NCBI GenBank assembly: GCA_963969595.1
Contig: OZ018411.1
Coordinates: forward strand, 5,148,501 to 5,212,500
Origin: Neckera pumila
Taxonomy: Eukaryota; Streptophyta; Bryopsida; Hypnales; Neckeraceae
Length of the DNA: 64,000 nucleotides
Direction of reading: 5' to 3'
The notes under the pieces are model-generated. The model did not search any database and had not been told where the DNA came from. It saw only the letters and a program-made list of their open reading frames with translations. Both the position numbers and the translations under genes were made by a program. Shown one piece after another: positions 22,701 to 34,605 of this stretch (position 1 is the first letter of the stretch; each line of letters begins with the position of its first letter).

Positions 22701-25063
22701 TCCTCCTCGAATTCTCGCCTCCACCACCGGATCTCACATTTCCAAAAAGCTCTGTGATAAAAACCACGGAGCCAACAATGTAGCATAGTCGAGCTCTACC
22801 TACCAGGCAAGCAGACGTAATTGGCCCGTTTATGGCACTCTCATTACTTACGAGCTCTTTCAGGGTACACTTGTTCTCTACCCCAGTCGAAGTGTGAGCA
22901 AGGAAAGGGCTATCATTTGGTTCCTCTAGTGTAGGTTGGTCTCTTAAAGAAGAGAGAAAAGCAACCTGCCCCAGCACGCCTACAACTACAAGCCAATTAG
23001 CTCCTCTGGCTTCATCATATTCCTGAACAATACTTGTGAAGGGATAGGCAACAGTGAATATTGTCACTACAGGCTGTTGAAGGTCACAAACTACATATGC
23101 AGGAGCAACCAATGTGCCTTCCTTCATGTGAAAGGTGGACACTTTACCATCCATATCCCCTGCACACAATTTAAGAGTTTCAGGTTAATTGGGGATTTTC
23201 ATTTCAGAAACTTGCACCCGAAAGTATGATGCATGTGATCAGACATTGCAATTATTAATCTGTTTAATAGTTGGCCTCGGCACGATCAAAAACAGTTCTT
23301 TTCCAATACAGATTATTAAAACAGGAAGAGGGTAAAATTCGAATATTGGTTTGCAACATTGCGTATAGATTATGGATAATTCAAAACAACGCTGCGATGA
23401 AGGGAAAGGTAATTCAGTGTCACATATTTCCAATAAAAGCATAGAACCTCACAACAAGACCAAATACACCACTAGCACAAAAGCCAAAACTACACCAAAC
23501 AAAGCTGCACATGGTGGAAAAGCCAACATTCAACCAACCTTGAATAAGCAGGATTTCAGGTTCGGATGCACCAGCACTTGGAGTCGAGAGGGATTCAAAG
23601 AGGTCTTGAGACAAGAATGCTTGACTATCTCCACGACCATGGCTTTGGCCATGTCGTACAGATGACACGACAAGCAGACATGTTGCCCTTCTTGTCATGA
23701 CTGGAGTGGCAGTTAGAAATTCTGAGTGGCTTGCAATGTTGTTTGCAGCGAGTCTGTTGATGTTCAGAAGTTCAAGAGATCCAATTGGTGATCCAAGCGC
23801 CACCTGATGGAAATACGCACAATATCATACGTTGACATAAATTGATCTGCTACTCAGCATCACCTTGTTTTGAAATTTACATATTCTCACGGAACGAAAG
23901 AATGCAAGCAATACATCCTGTCGTACTCCAGTCATAAGCCTCAATTAGGTCTCGTTGCAGAATCATATGGGGACGCATTCTCTTGCTCAATTTTATTTCT
24001 TCCTGACCAACACACAATTATATATGCAATTGTATAGAACTCGGCTCCGTCTGAATATATATATTTTCTCGATATGATCAAATTGGTCATTTTGAAATCA
24101 CGAAATCTCAGTCCTACAATAGTGCCACTCAATACCGCCTCAATTTGCAATAAGAGCAAAGAATACCTACTTGGTTCTCGGGACCAAACGCAGCAACTGT
24201 TGCACCAGGAGCAGTTCCTCGCAACATCTCTATCACCACCACATTCTTCACCTGAAGCGCTCTTGGTGTATACGTTTCTACAACCAATTCCCTCCAGCAT
24301 GATTGTACTGTTTGCTGAGCCTCTGAAATGGTGGTTTTCGCAAGAGGTGGTTGAACTCTTTGAATCTCTCCCACCTTTTGTGTCTTTCGCCTCTTCGACT
24401 GCCTGCGCTACAAAACACCGAACGAAAATTACAAAGTTTCCCGTTGCTGGACCTCTTTGATCCTCACCCACAAGGAAAGCGGGAGTCATCAGAAGTGCAC
24501 TGAAAATACCTCCTGGCACCAGCTCTTGTCTTTGAAAGTGGGACGACCCAAATGCAACCATCCCGTGTGATGACCAGCAGACGACCATTGCATTGAGCTC
24601 GATCATCTTCGCCTTGTAGGCGTGATCCTGACCCGATCAACAGGAACACTGGGTCCGCTGGAAACCTCCAGATGTCCTAGCCAAGGCACACAACATACAC
24701 AATCAGCAAATTGGTTCTCAGCTTGGCGAAATGGAAGAGAAAGCAAAGCCCTAGTTTCAAAGTGACGCTATGAGAGGACCCTTAACGCTGTCACCACAAG
24801 AAGAAAGGATCACATTACTAAGGTAGAGGTAGAGATTTGAAAGGAAACGATAGAAGAGCCAGCAGAGGATGTCACCGTAGCGATATTTGTCCTGGGGAAT
24901 TTACCTGGAGTTGTGTATCACAGAAGATGTGGACCAAGCAAGGCTGGGCCCTGCAAGCCACCCAGAGCAAGGGCGTCGCTCCGAACGCGGCACCGCTCAA
25001 CAATGGCTTCCCCTCCACTCGCAACTGCTCCCACTCCAGCGCCTCCCACTCCTCCATCACCAT
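19715..25063 (-). CDS. Large protein resembling FAAP100 (Fanconi core complex)
   Basis: Nine-exon model (-): 24905-25063, 24510-24676, 24171-24402, 23539-23803, 22339-23159, 21479-22241, 21024-21253, 20111-20450, 19715-19734; phases agree and give about 998 residues. The N-terminal half looks like propeller strands: LLVITRDGCIWVVPLSK (about 80-96), ATVAAFGPENQVALGSPIGS, ILLIQGDMDGKVSTFHM. The C-terminal part is helical, with QALTLAMNELALALPRARD and RNERMHFVARLNEVQALAQR. This order and size (human FAAP100 is 881 residues) suggest FAAP100, which acts with FANCB and FANCL in DNA crosslink repair; the call rests on overall resemblance only. Weak points are the exon 5 donor (TTG|GTTTGT) and the tiny last exon; if exon 8 is not spliced it ends about 30 codons further. 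An upstream GTG gives no better start. Confidence 0.6.
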
Positions 25064-25673
25064 CACTTCGCTTCATCCGCGTGCTGTGTGGCCTCTCCAT
25101 CTCTCAATGCGTTGCAGCATTGTTGGCTTCCAGGGATCTACCAACCTTAAGAGTCCAAGAATTCAGATCCGATGGAACCCCTCCTAAAACTATGCGTGCT
25201 CTAGACTAGGCTAAACCCTAAAACCCTAAAACCTTCGAAGTCACTCACTGGTTCCAATTTAAAGTGATTCCACCTGCCGTGCAAATTGCAACTGATTGCA
25301 CAATGTTCAACCCCCCTCAGCAATCGGGGATATGGACTGAAATTGGGCACAACTGTTTTCATACACGCGCATGAGTGTCTTGAAAGGCGAGAGACTTGAA
25401 GAATGACCAGCTCCACATTTTAGAATTATGCTACAACGTTTGTCCCTGTACTAATACTTTATTCGAGAACCGCTTATAGGATCAGACTACTGTGCAGTAA
25501 TTGTGTGAGAGGACTAGAAATGCATATTCAAACTGGGTGATGTCGCAAGATGCCGGCGACATCATGAACACAGACGAATTTTTTAAATTCTAGCATGTGC
25601 TGTTTGACTGTATTGTACTGCTAGACTTATTGCACATTGCGCATCTTCGAGATCGTGATCGTCGAGAGAGAAG
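25064..25673. promoter_or_regulatory. Divergent intergenic region (bidirectional promoter candidate)
   Basis: About 610 bases separate the FAAP100-like ATG (minus, 25,063) from a plus-strand ATG at 25,674. The text CTAAACCCTAAAACCCTAAA near 25,212-25,231 is a telobox-type motif (AAACCCTA) common in plant promoters of housekeeping genes. Other elements are not resolved. Confidence 0.45.
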
Positions 25674-26230
25674 ATGGCTGCTTTCGTCGTTTCGGGAGGT
25701 TGTGGACAGATTAGGGTTGGCGCCCCAGTCCAGGTGAGGGGTAGTAGTACTGCTTGGCTTGGCTGTTGGTTCGGCTCACGGGCGTCGCAATCACAAGCAT
25801 TCGGTTACTAACAGGAAACAGATCACACATCTGGAGGTGCGTTGCTCTGGCTGTCTCTCTGAAACGCCGCATTGAATCGCGCACCTTCCGCAACACGATC
25901 GTCGCCCTGGACCTAAATCTCTTCCACGGTGGCCCGACCTTCGTCTTGGATTCTCTTCTTGCCGCAATTCTGTGACCACGCGGGTCAGGTTTCTCGACTT
26001 CTTCATCCTGTGTAGGGGTTTTAGGGTTTTTCCTCGGCGCAAATTCTCCAGATTTCCGACTCGCCGTCATGGCGTTCAGTTTCTCGTAGCGACACCGATT
26101 TCTCATCGAGATCGAAGAGAACGTGGTCGCGATCCGCTTGTTCCTGCACAGAAATTGACGCACTACCCCTCCCAAGCCTATTCTCCTCGCCATTCTCTCA
26201 AAATCGTGTTCCAGTTGCAACCTTATCATC
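25674..26230 (+). CDS. Possible 5' exons of an unidentified plus-strand gene
   Basis: ATG at 25,674 opens MAAFVVSGGCGQIRVGAPVQ and is followed at once by a good donor (CAG|GTGAGG at 25,733/25,734). A later stretch, about 25,975-26,230, stays open without an ATG, is rich in Ser and Arg (for example SDSPSWRSVSRSDTDFSSRS) and ends at a donor ATCATCAG|GTATGC. Both features would suit a plastid- or mitochondrion-targeted N-terminus. I could not join them into one convincing frame through the candidate exon near 25,818-25,975, so this may equally be a leader or a non-coding transcript. Confidence 0.3.
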
Positions 26231-26358
26231 AGGTATGCTAACATTCCTTCTCTCCAAGGACTGCATTCCTGTGCATCTGAAATTTAGAAGCAAGCATTGT
26301 GAATTACACAAGCCTGAAATTGTTTGAAGCGCTTTTCATCAATTTGACTTCCCAATCA

Positions 26359-26732
26359 TGTCAACAATCTCGCTGCTGAGTCCTGGCACCGGCGCTATTG
26401 TCAGATAGAATGGAGAGCAAGCAATGGGCAGAACGGAAACCTTACTCTCTGCCGGACTGAACCTGTTGGCAAGTCATGTGGATTTTATCGTCGCCGGGAA
26501 TTCCAGCAGTAATGCTGCTGGTGAAGGCAACCCAAATGTTTGTTTAACGGTCAAGGACGATGGTGAAACGGTAGCTGGTGGTGTACATTACTCCTCTCAA
26601 CGTGAAGAGCTTGCATTTACAGTGTTCGTTGCGAACACGATCATGATGGGATTCAGCCAACTGCCTTCCTCGCTCATCAATCGTTTGGTGCGCCAAAACC
26701 GAACTCAATGGAACTCTAATACCTTGCTATGA
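26359..26732 (+). pseudogene. Small open frame interrupted by one TAG
   Basis: ATG at 26,359 starts MSTISLLSPGTGAIVR, then TAG at 26,407-26,409, and the same frame continues NGEQAMGRTETLLSAGL to a stop at 26,732. The continuing part alone is a 102-codon frame from the ATG at 26,424. The composition looks protein-like but no family is recognised. It may belong to the transcript beginning at 25,674, with different splicing around the TAG. Confidence 0.25.
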
Positions 26733-27397
26733 TTATTGGAACCCTTCGTAGACTATGTAAGTCTGATATGCAACGGTACACGATAGGGAAATCTCGGTAA
26801 TCTTCCTCTATGGTACTTGCAGCTACACAACATTCATTTTGTGAAGTTGGTGGAATGCCAGAGATCCTTCAGTTGTGATGCACTGTTTGCAGCACGAACA
26901 GGTAAACTGCTCACATTTGGACCCTCGTCTCATTGAATGCAGTTGGTCTCATTAGGAATGGATCTGTTTTGCCAATGAATTCATTCCAGCTTAATTTGAT
27001 TCTACGCTCAATTTGGTGGATTCCAGGTCCAGCAGAGATGGAGGTGTGAAATTGCTCGGTCTTGCTTGTTGCCGTGTACTGGAATTAGAGAATCATGAAG
27101 CAAATTTGGGATTCAGGATTTATACAAAATGTCATGTGCAACAGTAGGCGCTAGACTCTCCGAAACTCTACAATTATTTTTCTTATTATTCTACATGTCT
27201 CTCCCATATGGCAGTCAGCTACCAACAATTCTCTAACACTAAAAGCCTCAGGAATGCGCACTTCACCGCTAGAGACCCATAAATCCAGTCCTATGTACCC
27301 TTCTGGAGTTGGACTACGCCGAGGAAAATAATAATGTTGATGTCTCACTTGTGATGTTACAGTAACGTCGACCGCTGAATTGCCGTCAGTCTACTTC
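26733..27397. other. Intergenic region and bHLH 3' flank
   Basis: Unique-looking sequence of intermediate composition. It includes the likely 3' UTR of the bHLH gene (minus strand) and whatever ends the plus-strand transcript. No further gene is seen. Confidence 0.4.
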
Positions 27398-29598
27398 TTA
27401 AAAAGTTGCTGCAAAGTTGGTGATCATACTCTGCAGGTCGCTGTGCAAGGTGCTGTTGAGCAACTCTGCATCCGGTGATGCCTGCATGCACAACAATCAA
27501 ACCAAATAGTAAGTTATTACCACCTTCTCATCATCATTATCCCCATCATCGCAACTCTTAACAAGGACGCGATCTATAATGAAAGACAAATGATTGACTC
27601 CAACGTGACTTATATTTGGGTAGTTCCCAGTTGCATGCCTTCAGTATATCAAAATTGAGTCAATTTTCTCATATCATCATCAAGTGCCTTGTTAGCTTAT
27701 TCAAAGAAGAAATAGAAAAACCACAGACCAGAAACGAAAAAATCATTGTGTTTGAGATGTTTCACCGACATGATGGTATTGCGGGAAGAGATGATGTATG
27801 ATGAAGCTAGGAAGTACCTGGCAGTGCAGGCAATGGAAAATGGAGGCGTTGCTGGTGGAGATGTTGGCGTTGATGACGTCCAAGTCGTGCTTGTGGATGG
27901 TGACGAGCAGCTGTTGGAGCAGGCCGCGGCGGCCACGGGGGCTGCTGATGGTGATGAACACGTTCAAGCCGCACACATGCAGGCCCACATTAGAGCCCAA
28001 GTACGACTGCAACCCGGACTCGCTTCCAGGAAGCGGCAACGCCGTGATGGACGTCATGGACGTCGGGTCGCTAGAGTGGTCCACGAGCGTCAGACCATTT
28101 GACACAAACGCTTTCGGCGCCGTGTCACCGTGGAACGTGCTGAGCGTCCTCGCGGCCATGACGTGCTGGCGTTTCTTCGTCAGAATATCCAACTTCACTT
28201 GCAACGACTGGATGTACTTGATGATCTCCCCGACCACCGTGGACTTATCCGTCTGCCAATTGGGAAACAAATAATTTATGTCAGGCTACATAACAGTTGC
28301 GAGAATTTACCCTTAGCTACTGTAGATGGAAATCAAACAAATGACTCAAAATCCTGACACTTCACATGCATGACCAGCGCTTAGTGAGTGGCATGGCCTG
28401 CTTCTCCAAGGGTGATGATGCTGCTCAAACAGTCTAGATCCTTTTTGCAAGGGTGTTATAGGCAGCTGCTCAAGAAGGTTATGTATGCAAATTCTCCAAG
28501 GGTGTTGATGATGCTCAAAAAGTAGCTAGATTTCATTTCAAAGGGTGAAAAAGGCAGCTGCTCAAGAATGCTATGTACGCAAATTACCATCATGAAGAAA
28601 CTGTAAGCAGGGGATAGGTCTCTCTACCTTGGAGGTAGGATGAGGAAGGAGCGAACGCAGCGTCGAGAAGAGGTAATTCATGCCCTTGCGGCGTTGCCTT
28701 TCGGACCAGATATGATTCTCCCGCTGGGAAACTGGCCTCTTCCCGTTCCACTTAGCCTTCTGCACACCTAAGCGCGTGTCCTCCTTCGATTTTCGAAGCT
28801 CCGAGGGGCTTGTGGGTGCGCTGATGGACTTGCCCTTCGTGCTATCTATCCGACTGCCAGCGCCCTTTGTGGAGACGAGAACGTCCGGGGCGACGCTCAC
28901 CACGGCTATGGCGGATGGGAGCTCGCAGCTGGGCTTGTTGAGATCGACGCTGGCCACTGCCACGGGGTTGGTAGTACACCACGATTCCATGCTGCAGGAC
29001 GTGAATGTCGACGCAGGTTTCGTGTCACTGATTCCATCTGGAATTATGCCACACGAATGTGAGCAACACATTTGCTAATTAGATGGTGTAAGCGACCGGC
29101 CTAGCGACGCAACAATCTCTACTTACATGTCACTGCACCTGTCACCTGAATTTCATTGACAAAGAAGAAGCTGAATGCATAACTTGACAGCTATGGTAGG
29201 TCCAATTGGAGAGATTCAAAAGCTAGTAGATGCTTACGCTGTGGCGAGCTCTTGTGCTCTTTGCCAACATTAATGGTTGGCCACCACGTATCAGCTTGAT
29301 ACTCGCTTAAGAGACCGTTGGTGGTGATCCCCGCGCTGGCAACCTCCTCGTCGACGTTAATCCCCAGCGGCTTCTCGGAGGGACGTTGGAAGTTCTGCGA
29401 GACAGCAGGCGAGGAACCTCCAGTCACCTCTGAGAGTCCACTTGCAGGGAACCAGCTCTCCATGTCCGTCATCACGTACGACAGCAGCGACTCGGATCGG
29501 CAGTGTGCCTGCGGCGTGCAGCCTGGCAAGGAGTACGATAATTTCGCACCCCCGTGCACCAAGTTCGTCACTGCACCTACAACACGCTGCGAAGGCAT
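27398..29598 (-). CDS. bHLH transcription factor with ACT-like C-terminus (ZOU/bHLH95-like)
   Basis: Four exons (-): 29238-29598, 28628-29037, 27818-28252, 27398-27481; phases agree and give 429 residues. The basic region HIWSERQRRKGMNYLFSTLR (229-248) carries H229, E233 and R237, the set for binding CACGTG/CANNTG E-boxes. The intron falls inside the loop, after LLPHPTSK; helix 2 continues TDKSTVVGEIIKYIQSLQ (258-275). The C-terminal 80 residues (FITISSPRGRRGLLQQLLVT, then LDVINANISTSNASIFHCLH) alternate strand and helix like the ACT-like domain of plant bHLHs. HIWxER and LLP..xxKxDKSTxV resemble Arabidopsis ZHOUPI/bHLH95, but assignment beyond that subfamily is tentative. The N-terminal 220 residues are low in motifs and Ser-rich. 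Acts in the nucleus as a dimer. Confidence 0.9.
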
Positions 29599-30120
29599 GG
29601 CTCAAAGCTTTTCCTTTGCAATCAAGCAATCACGGCAAAAATTCTTCTCTTGAACTTGCTGCAGCTTTCTCTAAACTACCACGACCCACATTGAACTAGC
29701 GCAACGACAATCATGTATGTCTCAAATTTCTCCTGATACCTATAAGTACATGTATGATCTTCAATTTGTGTCTGCTGCTATCTGTGTTTGACTACTTTAA
29801 TTTGCTACTTCTTCCTCTGCAAGATGCTGCAACTTCAAACATCAGTGTCGAAGACGAGACACCACCGAGCGCTTGAAACGGTCGCGGTTGAAGATTCTGG
29901 GATCGACTGGAAAAGCAAGGAAAAGTGTTAAGTAACGCTAAGTTGAAAAGGAACGGCTAAGTTTGGATCTATTCTATCAACTAGCGACATTGGTGGACTG
30001 GACTATATAGTGGTAGTGGTGCATGCATCGTCATGGAGAGGCCCACCCTGAGAGTGCTGAAGATCTGGGCGTTGATACAACCAATAGAAATCATGTTGCT
30101 ATTCTCACGAAGCTGCTACT
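29599..30120 (-). promoter_or_regulatory. Upstream region of the bHLH gene
   Basis: About 0.5 kb of unique-looking sequence upstream of the bHLH ATG. A minus-strand TATA-like block is not certain, although TATATAG occurs at about 30,005. Nothing else is resolved. Confidence 0.3.
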
Positions 30121-30703
30121 TAAGTTTTGGAGCTACTAGGCGCTTCTGACTCCAGTGATGAGGAAAGACGGTCCTGTAATTCGGCAAGCAAACATGCCTT
30201 CCGACCAGTTCCTGAGATTCAGGAGTGGAATGCCTGGCCCACTTCAGTTGAACTGTTACATATATACTGGGTACATCCTCTCTTGTTCCTGTACTCGTAC
30301 ATATTCTGGTGCAAGACCACTCTTGCCTGCTTATCGTTTCGAAAAGCAGAATTGGATGAAGAATATTTCTTCGGACATCCACTGCGAGCCTGCCGAAAAG
30401 AGCGGACGGCTGACGGCACTACGGCTACGGTACTACTGCTAACTACACTCGAATCCTCTTTTCGTCCTATAATCCCTTGATAGTTACCCTTGGCTAGTTC
30501 CTAGGAATCATGCTCAGGCTCAGGTCATAAAGAGGAAATTTAATTTTTTGCTATCATTGAACCAACCGTATTATGATGCTTGGTGCGCGCTACGGTTTGA
30601 TTTTCAAGTTCCTAGGGCCATTGTCCCCATATTTCACAGAGGATCATTTACCAGTAGCCAATTTCAGAGAAATGGTTTGGTTTTGCAGACTGATGATTGG
30701 GTG

Positions 30704-30734
30704 CTCATGGCACTACTAGCAGTAGTGCCATGAG
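30704..30734. repeat. 14-bp perfect inverted repeat, 3-base loop
   Basis: CTCATGGCACTACT and AGTAGTGCCATGAG pair perfectly around AGC. The half-sequence CTAGTAGTG occurs once more about 12 bases further on. Could be the tip of a foldback element; no longer arms were seen. Confidence 0.85.
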
Positions 30735-32175
30735 TCCAACTTCTGCTAGTAGTGTTTAGGAGGATTCTCTAGCAGACACAATTTTAATTATGTTGTGCAC
30801 TTGGTGTTAGGAATTCACTTTGGTAACACCACTCCTAACATCAAGTGTAAATGGATATATACATGTACATTATTGAGGGTGTTGAATGGGGCGTCAACAT
30901 TACAGCCCGGAGTTTCCATTTTTGGGCAAGTGTTCATCAAGAGGCTTAATTATTATTTTTCAGTTTTTTTGTGGTCTTATGGCATATATTTAAGAGACTT
31001 TGAATTCCAAATGGGAGGGAGGGTTTTTCGCTCAAACAGAAAAATAGGAGGCGATGGGGTTGGGCAACTGTAAATAGAACCCCCCACTGTGCCGGTGCCT
31101 GGGGTGGGGTAAACTAGGCGGATGCTTTATGTGTCACCAAAGCAACTGAAATGATTGACTGGAAATCATTAGGGTTCACACACGTAAATAGTGCTTGCTG
31201 ACTGGTAAATTCAGCACAGTGCAGGGAGACCCACACATGAGTGAATTTGGGGGATCTCCAATCGCCCAGAACTGGGGATTTCGGAAGAATAAGGAGCCCA
31301 AAAGCTGGGGAGAATGGAATGTTAAGCGCTCCTCCCACGTGCATGCCTACTCTGCTGCACATGATACATCGATACAAATGATAAACATCAGGCAGGGCTC
31401 CAATGGAGCTGCTACTCGGCCTATGGGCCCTGTTGAATCAGAGAAAACATCCCCCTTCCGGACTATGTGATATGATCTCCAATGTGGATAAGATTCCCCG
31501 AACTTCGAATTCCTTGCATGTGACTCATGAACCAGTGCCCAGTTAAGTTCGATGAGGAGTGACGGAGCTCCCATTCCTTCCAGTAGCACTAGCTACTTGA
31601 TTACCGATTAAGTTAATTACCTTGTTGGCAAATCCTTTCGAAATGCTTTCAACTTTCAAGTTGGCCTGATCCTTTTCGACGTGGATTTATTGTATATAAA
31701 AATCACCCCAGGCAGTAAGGTAAGTTAGCTCCATGGCAGTGGCTGCAGGACGGAGCTGGAGAACCTGAATTGACCCACCGGCCGTCTCCAAGGGACGGAA
31801 GCAGAGCCGAGGCGAGCAGACTGCGAGGTCATGCAAGTCAGACTAGCTGAGCTGAGCTGAGCTGAGCTGCAGCGACCGACATGTCTCTGAGGTAGCTTGC
31901 AAATGAGAAGACCCAACATAAACACCAACTCGCTCTGTCCACAGACCGTTTTCCAGAGGTTGTAACATGGAAAGCCAACCAGGGACCCCATTGTCCTTGG
32001 CTTGTCAGGGGTACAAGGATTCCAATGGCAGCAGCAGCGGACGGACAGTCATGGACTCATGGTACGAAGTCCGAACACACGCCACAGACTTCAACTCCAA
32101 TTCAGCCAATTGGGCTGGAATCATGGCTGGAGAGCGAATGCACCCCAAGCATTCATTCATCAGCCCATCAGCCCA

Positions 32176-32222
32176 CAAGGGAAGGGAAGGGAAGGGAAGG
32201 GAAGGGAAGGCAAGGCAAGGCA
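32176..32222. repeat. GGGAA pentanucleotide microsatellite grading into GGCAA
   Basis: Tandem AAGGG units (AAGGGAAGGGAAGGGAAGGG) change to AAGGC units (GGCAAGGCAAGGCAA) at the right end. Simple repeat. Confidence 0.95.
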
Positions 32223-32260
32223 ACTTAATTAGAGGAGGCGGGCCTCAAACCAACATCCCC

Positions 32261-32800
32261 TTAACCCTTAAGCCCGAAAGGTCATTAAAAGCTCACTAAA
32301 ATCGGCTACCAATTAGAGGAAAAAGTAGCCCTCCGGAGGGCTGCTCTAGATTGACATGCCAAGCTAATTCAAGCTTGGCCCGTCAATCTCAAAAAGGCCC
32401 AAGATTGGCTGACTGCTCGCCAAAACAGTTAGGTTTCATACTTTTTTTTTTTTGTAACGCATAAAATTGAGTTCCTGCGCCACTGTCACTATAGTTTCTG
32501 TTGCACAGAAACAAGGAAAAAACATATTTTTCAGCCCCAAAAAATGAAATTTCAGGGTACTTCGGAGGACTGTGGAGCAACCCTTTGAAGGCCCGAAATT
32601 TTCTCTAATGACCGTAAGCTACTATAGGCCCCTGTGATTTCACATTAATAGTATCGTTTACAAAAAAATTCAAAATTTCAAAATAGAAGTGCATTACAGT
32701 GTAGAATATAGAGAAATGAAGAAAATTGCGACAATACATTAGGAAAAAATAGGCCCTCCAAAAGGCAGCTTGGAGAGCACAAAGAAACTATATGTTTTTT
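32261..32800 (+). repeat. Repeat related to TTAA family with hairpin
   Basis: It opens with TTAACCCTTAAGCCCGAAAG, a variant of the family terminus; a matching right terminus was not found. At 32,349-32,388 GATTGAC..GCCAAGCT pairs with AGCTTGGC..GTCAATC. Related text, ATTGACATGCCAAGTTATTT, lies near 63,412, and GGCCCTCCAAAAGGC (32,752) resembles GGCCCTCCAGAAGGC (63,063), so a common repeat exists at both places. Confidence 0.45.
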
Positions 32801-34092
32801 TGCGTCCTTGCATATAGAGTGTTAAATCCAATGTGGCACCCCTTGTGTCAGAGTGACAAAACAACAAGGCAACTGAGGATCCAACCACAACATTTGGGGG
32901 AGTTGGAGGTATCGAAAATAGTATAATGGTAGTAACAGCTTTCGGTATATTAATTCTAGTATTGTTGTGGTACCAACAATATTCACATTAGTTTAGGTCG
33001 CAAAGTTCCTCCCATCTTTGCTATTCTTCATCTTTAGTACTTGCTTGCACCATTGAGGCTTGGATGGATGACTCTAAGACTAGAGTATGACAAGAACATT
33101 ACAAGGGGTCAACACGTAGGACAATTTCTAACTAGAGGAAACATGAATAGTGACACATAGGAGGAGTGGTACCATGGTACCATAAATTGGTCTTTGGTTG
33201 GAAGTACCTTGGTCTGCTATTTTTAGTAACTCAGTTATTGTTTTAGTCTCTCATCAACATTTTGTCATATTTGAGGCACTATTATGGAATATCACAATTG
33301 CTACTTTAGAATATCTCAAGCTCTATTTTGCTCTCTCAATCAATTTTTGGGAGTCTCTACTGTTATTTTACAGTTTTTCAACCATTGAATGTAGGTTTTT
33401 CAACCAACTATTGAGAGAGGTCCAAATCAATGAAGGTACCCACAACAATTATCCACCCACAGTACATGGTGATGTATAGCATTGCTAGTGTAGTAGCATT
33501 GTGAATTCTTTGATGGATGAAGCAAATTCCATCATGCAAATTCATTCCACTTGTATCAAAATCAACACTAAATGAAGAAGCATAAGAAATAAAATATTAG
33601 AAAGATAAGAGATAGAATTGAATAGAGAAAATAGATATTGTGGTTGAAGAAGAGGTAATTTCTAACTTGTAGAGTTCATGGAAGTGGCAAAATTTGTTGA
33701 AGTAACCTGAACTGTCATTGATATTGAATACAATGGATGGACAAGTGAGCACGTTCAAAACCCCAAACCCTATGATTGTCTCCCTCAAGGTTATCACATT
33801 GAGTCTTTCTTGCTCTTTCCTATGCTCAATAAAGCTCTAACGTGCTAGATATTGTGCACTGTAAATTATTTTTAGAGCTAAGCAAAGTTGACTCTGAGAC
33901 TTCTATAGTTGTACACAAAGTTCTACGGCTATTTTATTTAAAAATTCCATTTGGAATTTAAGATCAAGCAATCTAAGAGATTATAAATTCAGAATATATA
34001 TGGGCCTGCAACCTCTACTCTGTTTGTGATATCACTTAGAGACATTGTAAATCTCTCACTAAAAAGGAGCCTATATATTTTTGGATTTTCTT
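32801..34092. other. AT-rich intergenic DNA, no gene
   Basis: No recognised coding content; open frames at 33,198-33,479 (+) and 33,597-33,797 (-) are composition-driven. No element boundaries were resolved. Confidence 0.5.
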
Positions 34093-34241
34093 GTGTCTAA
34101 GCTGACGGATTTTGTATCCAATGTAGCAACGTATTTTAATGTCAACAATGACATCCAATGTAACATGAAGATGTTACATTTATGACATAAAAACACGCGT
34201 TGTTACATTAAATCTCTAACAAAATTCGTCAACTTAGACAC
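34093..34241. mobile_element. 149-bp foldback MITE
   Basis: GTGTCTAAGCTGACGGATTT at the left pairs with the right end, which reads inverted GTGTCTAAGTTGACGAATTT. The centre is the palindrome TGTAACATGAAGATGTTACA (34,159-34,178). The element is essentially one imperfect hairpin. The core AACATCAAGATGTTACATTT-like text is shared with 38,478-38,643. Confidence 0.8.
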
Positions 34242-34605
34242 AGGTTCCTTCTAGTGTCTTGAATTAACAAGAAAAAAACTACTCTAACATACAAACAATC
34301 ATGAAAAATAGAACGTCCCTTTGAGTTCCACAAATTTGAGCTTACACAAAATTGAAGTAAAGGCTTCAGAAGTGAGACAATTGGACTCAACCAAAACCAT
34401 TGTGGCAGTGCCATTTTTGGCGTCAACATATACTTGGTGCCAAAATGAAGAAGAGTGCGTTAACGAAGTTTGGTCTCAGGTTGCACTAATACATCTAAAT
34501 TCATCCTCTTGGTTCATTTGTCATCTATTGAAAAGAATTGTCTATGAATGAAACTTCTAATAAAATAATAGGAAGTAATGAGAATCACAAAATGGTACTC
34601 GGATC

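Larger units (their letters stand above)
30121..32250. other. Intergenic DNA without recognised gene
   Basis: Intermediate GC content with several short open frames on both strands and no recognised domain. It contains the perfect short-loop palindrome at 30,704-30,734, a GAGCT pentamer run (GCTGAGCTGAGCTGAGCTG near 31,850-31,869) and the GGGAA microsatellite at 32,176-32,222. Confidence 0.45.

Noticed and set aside
25711..26244. 177-codon minus-strand open frame, basic
   Set aside because: It overlaps the more plausible plus-strand leader/exons between 25,674 and 26,230, has no recognisable domain and looks like a shadow of Ser/Arg-rich plus-strand DNA.
27746..28274. 118- and 158-codon plus-strand frames over the bHLH gene
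   Set aside because: Antisense shadows; the minus strand carries the bHLH and ACT-like motifs with consistent splice phases.
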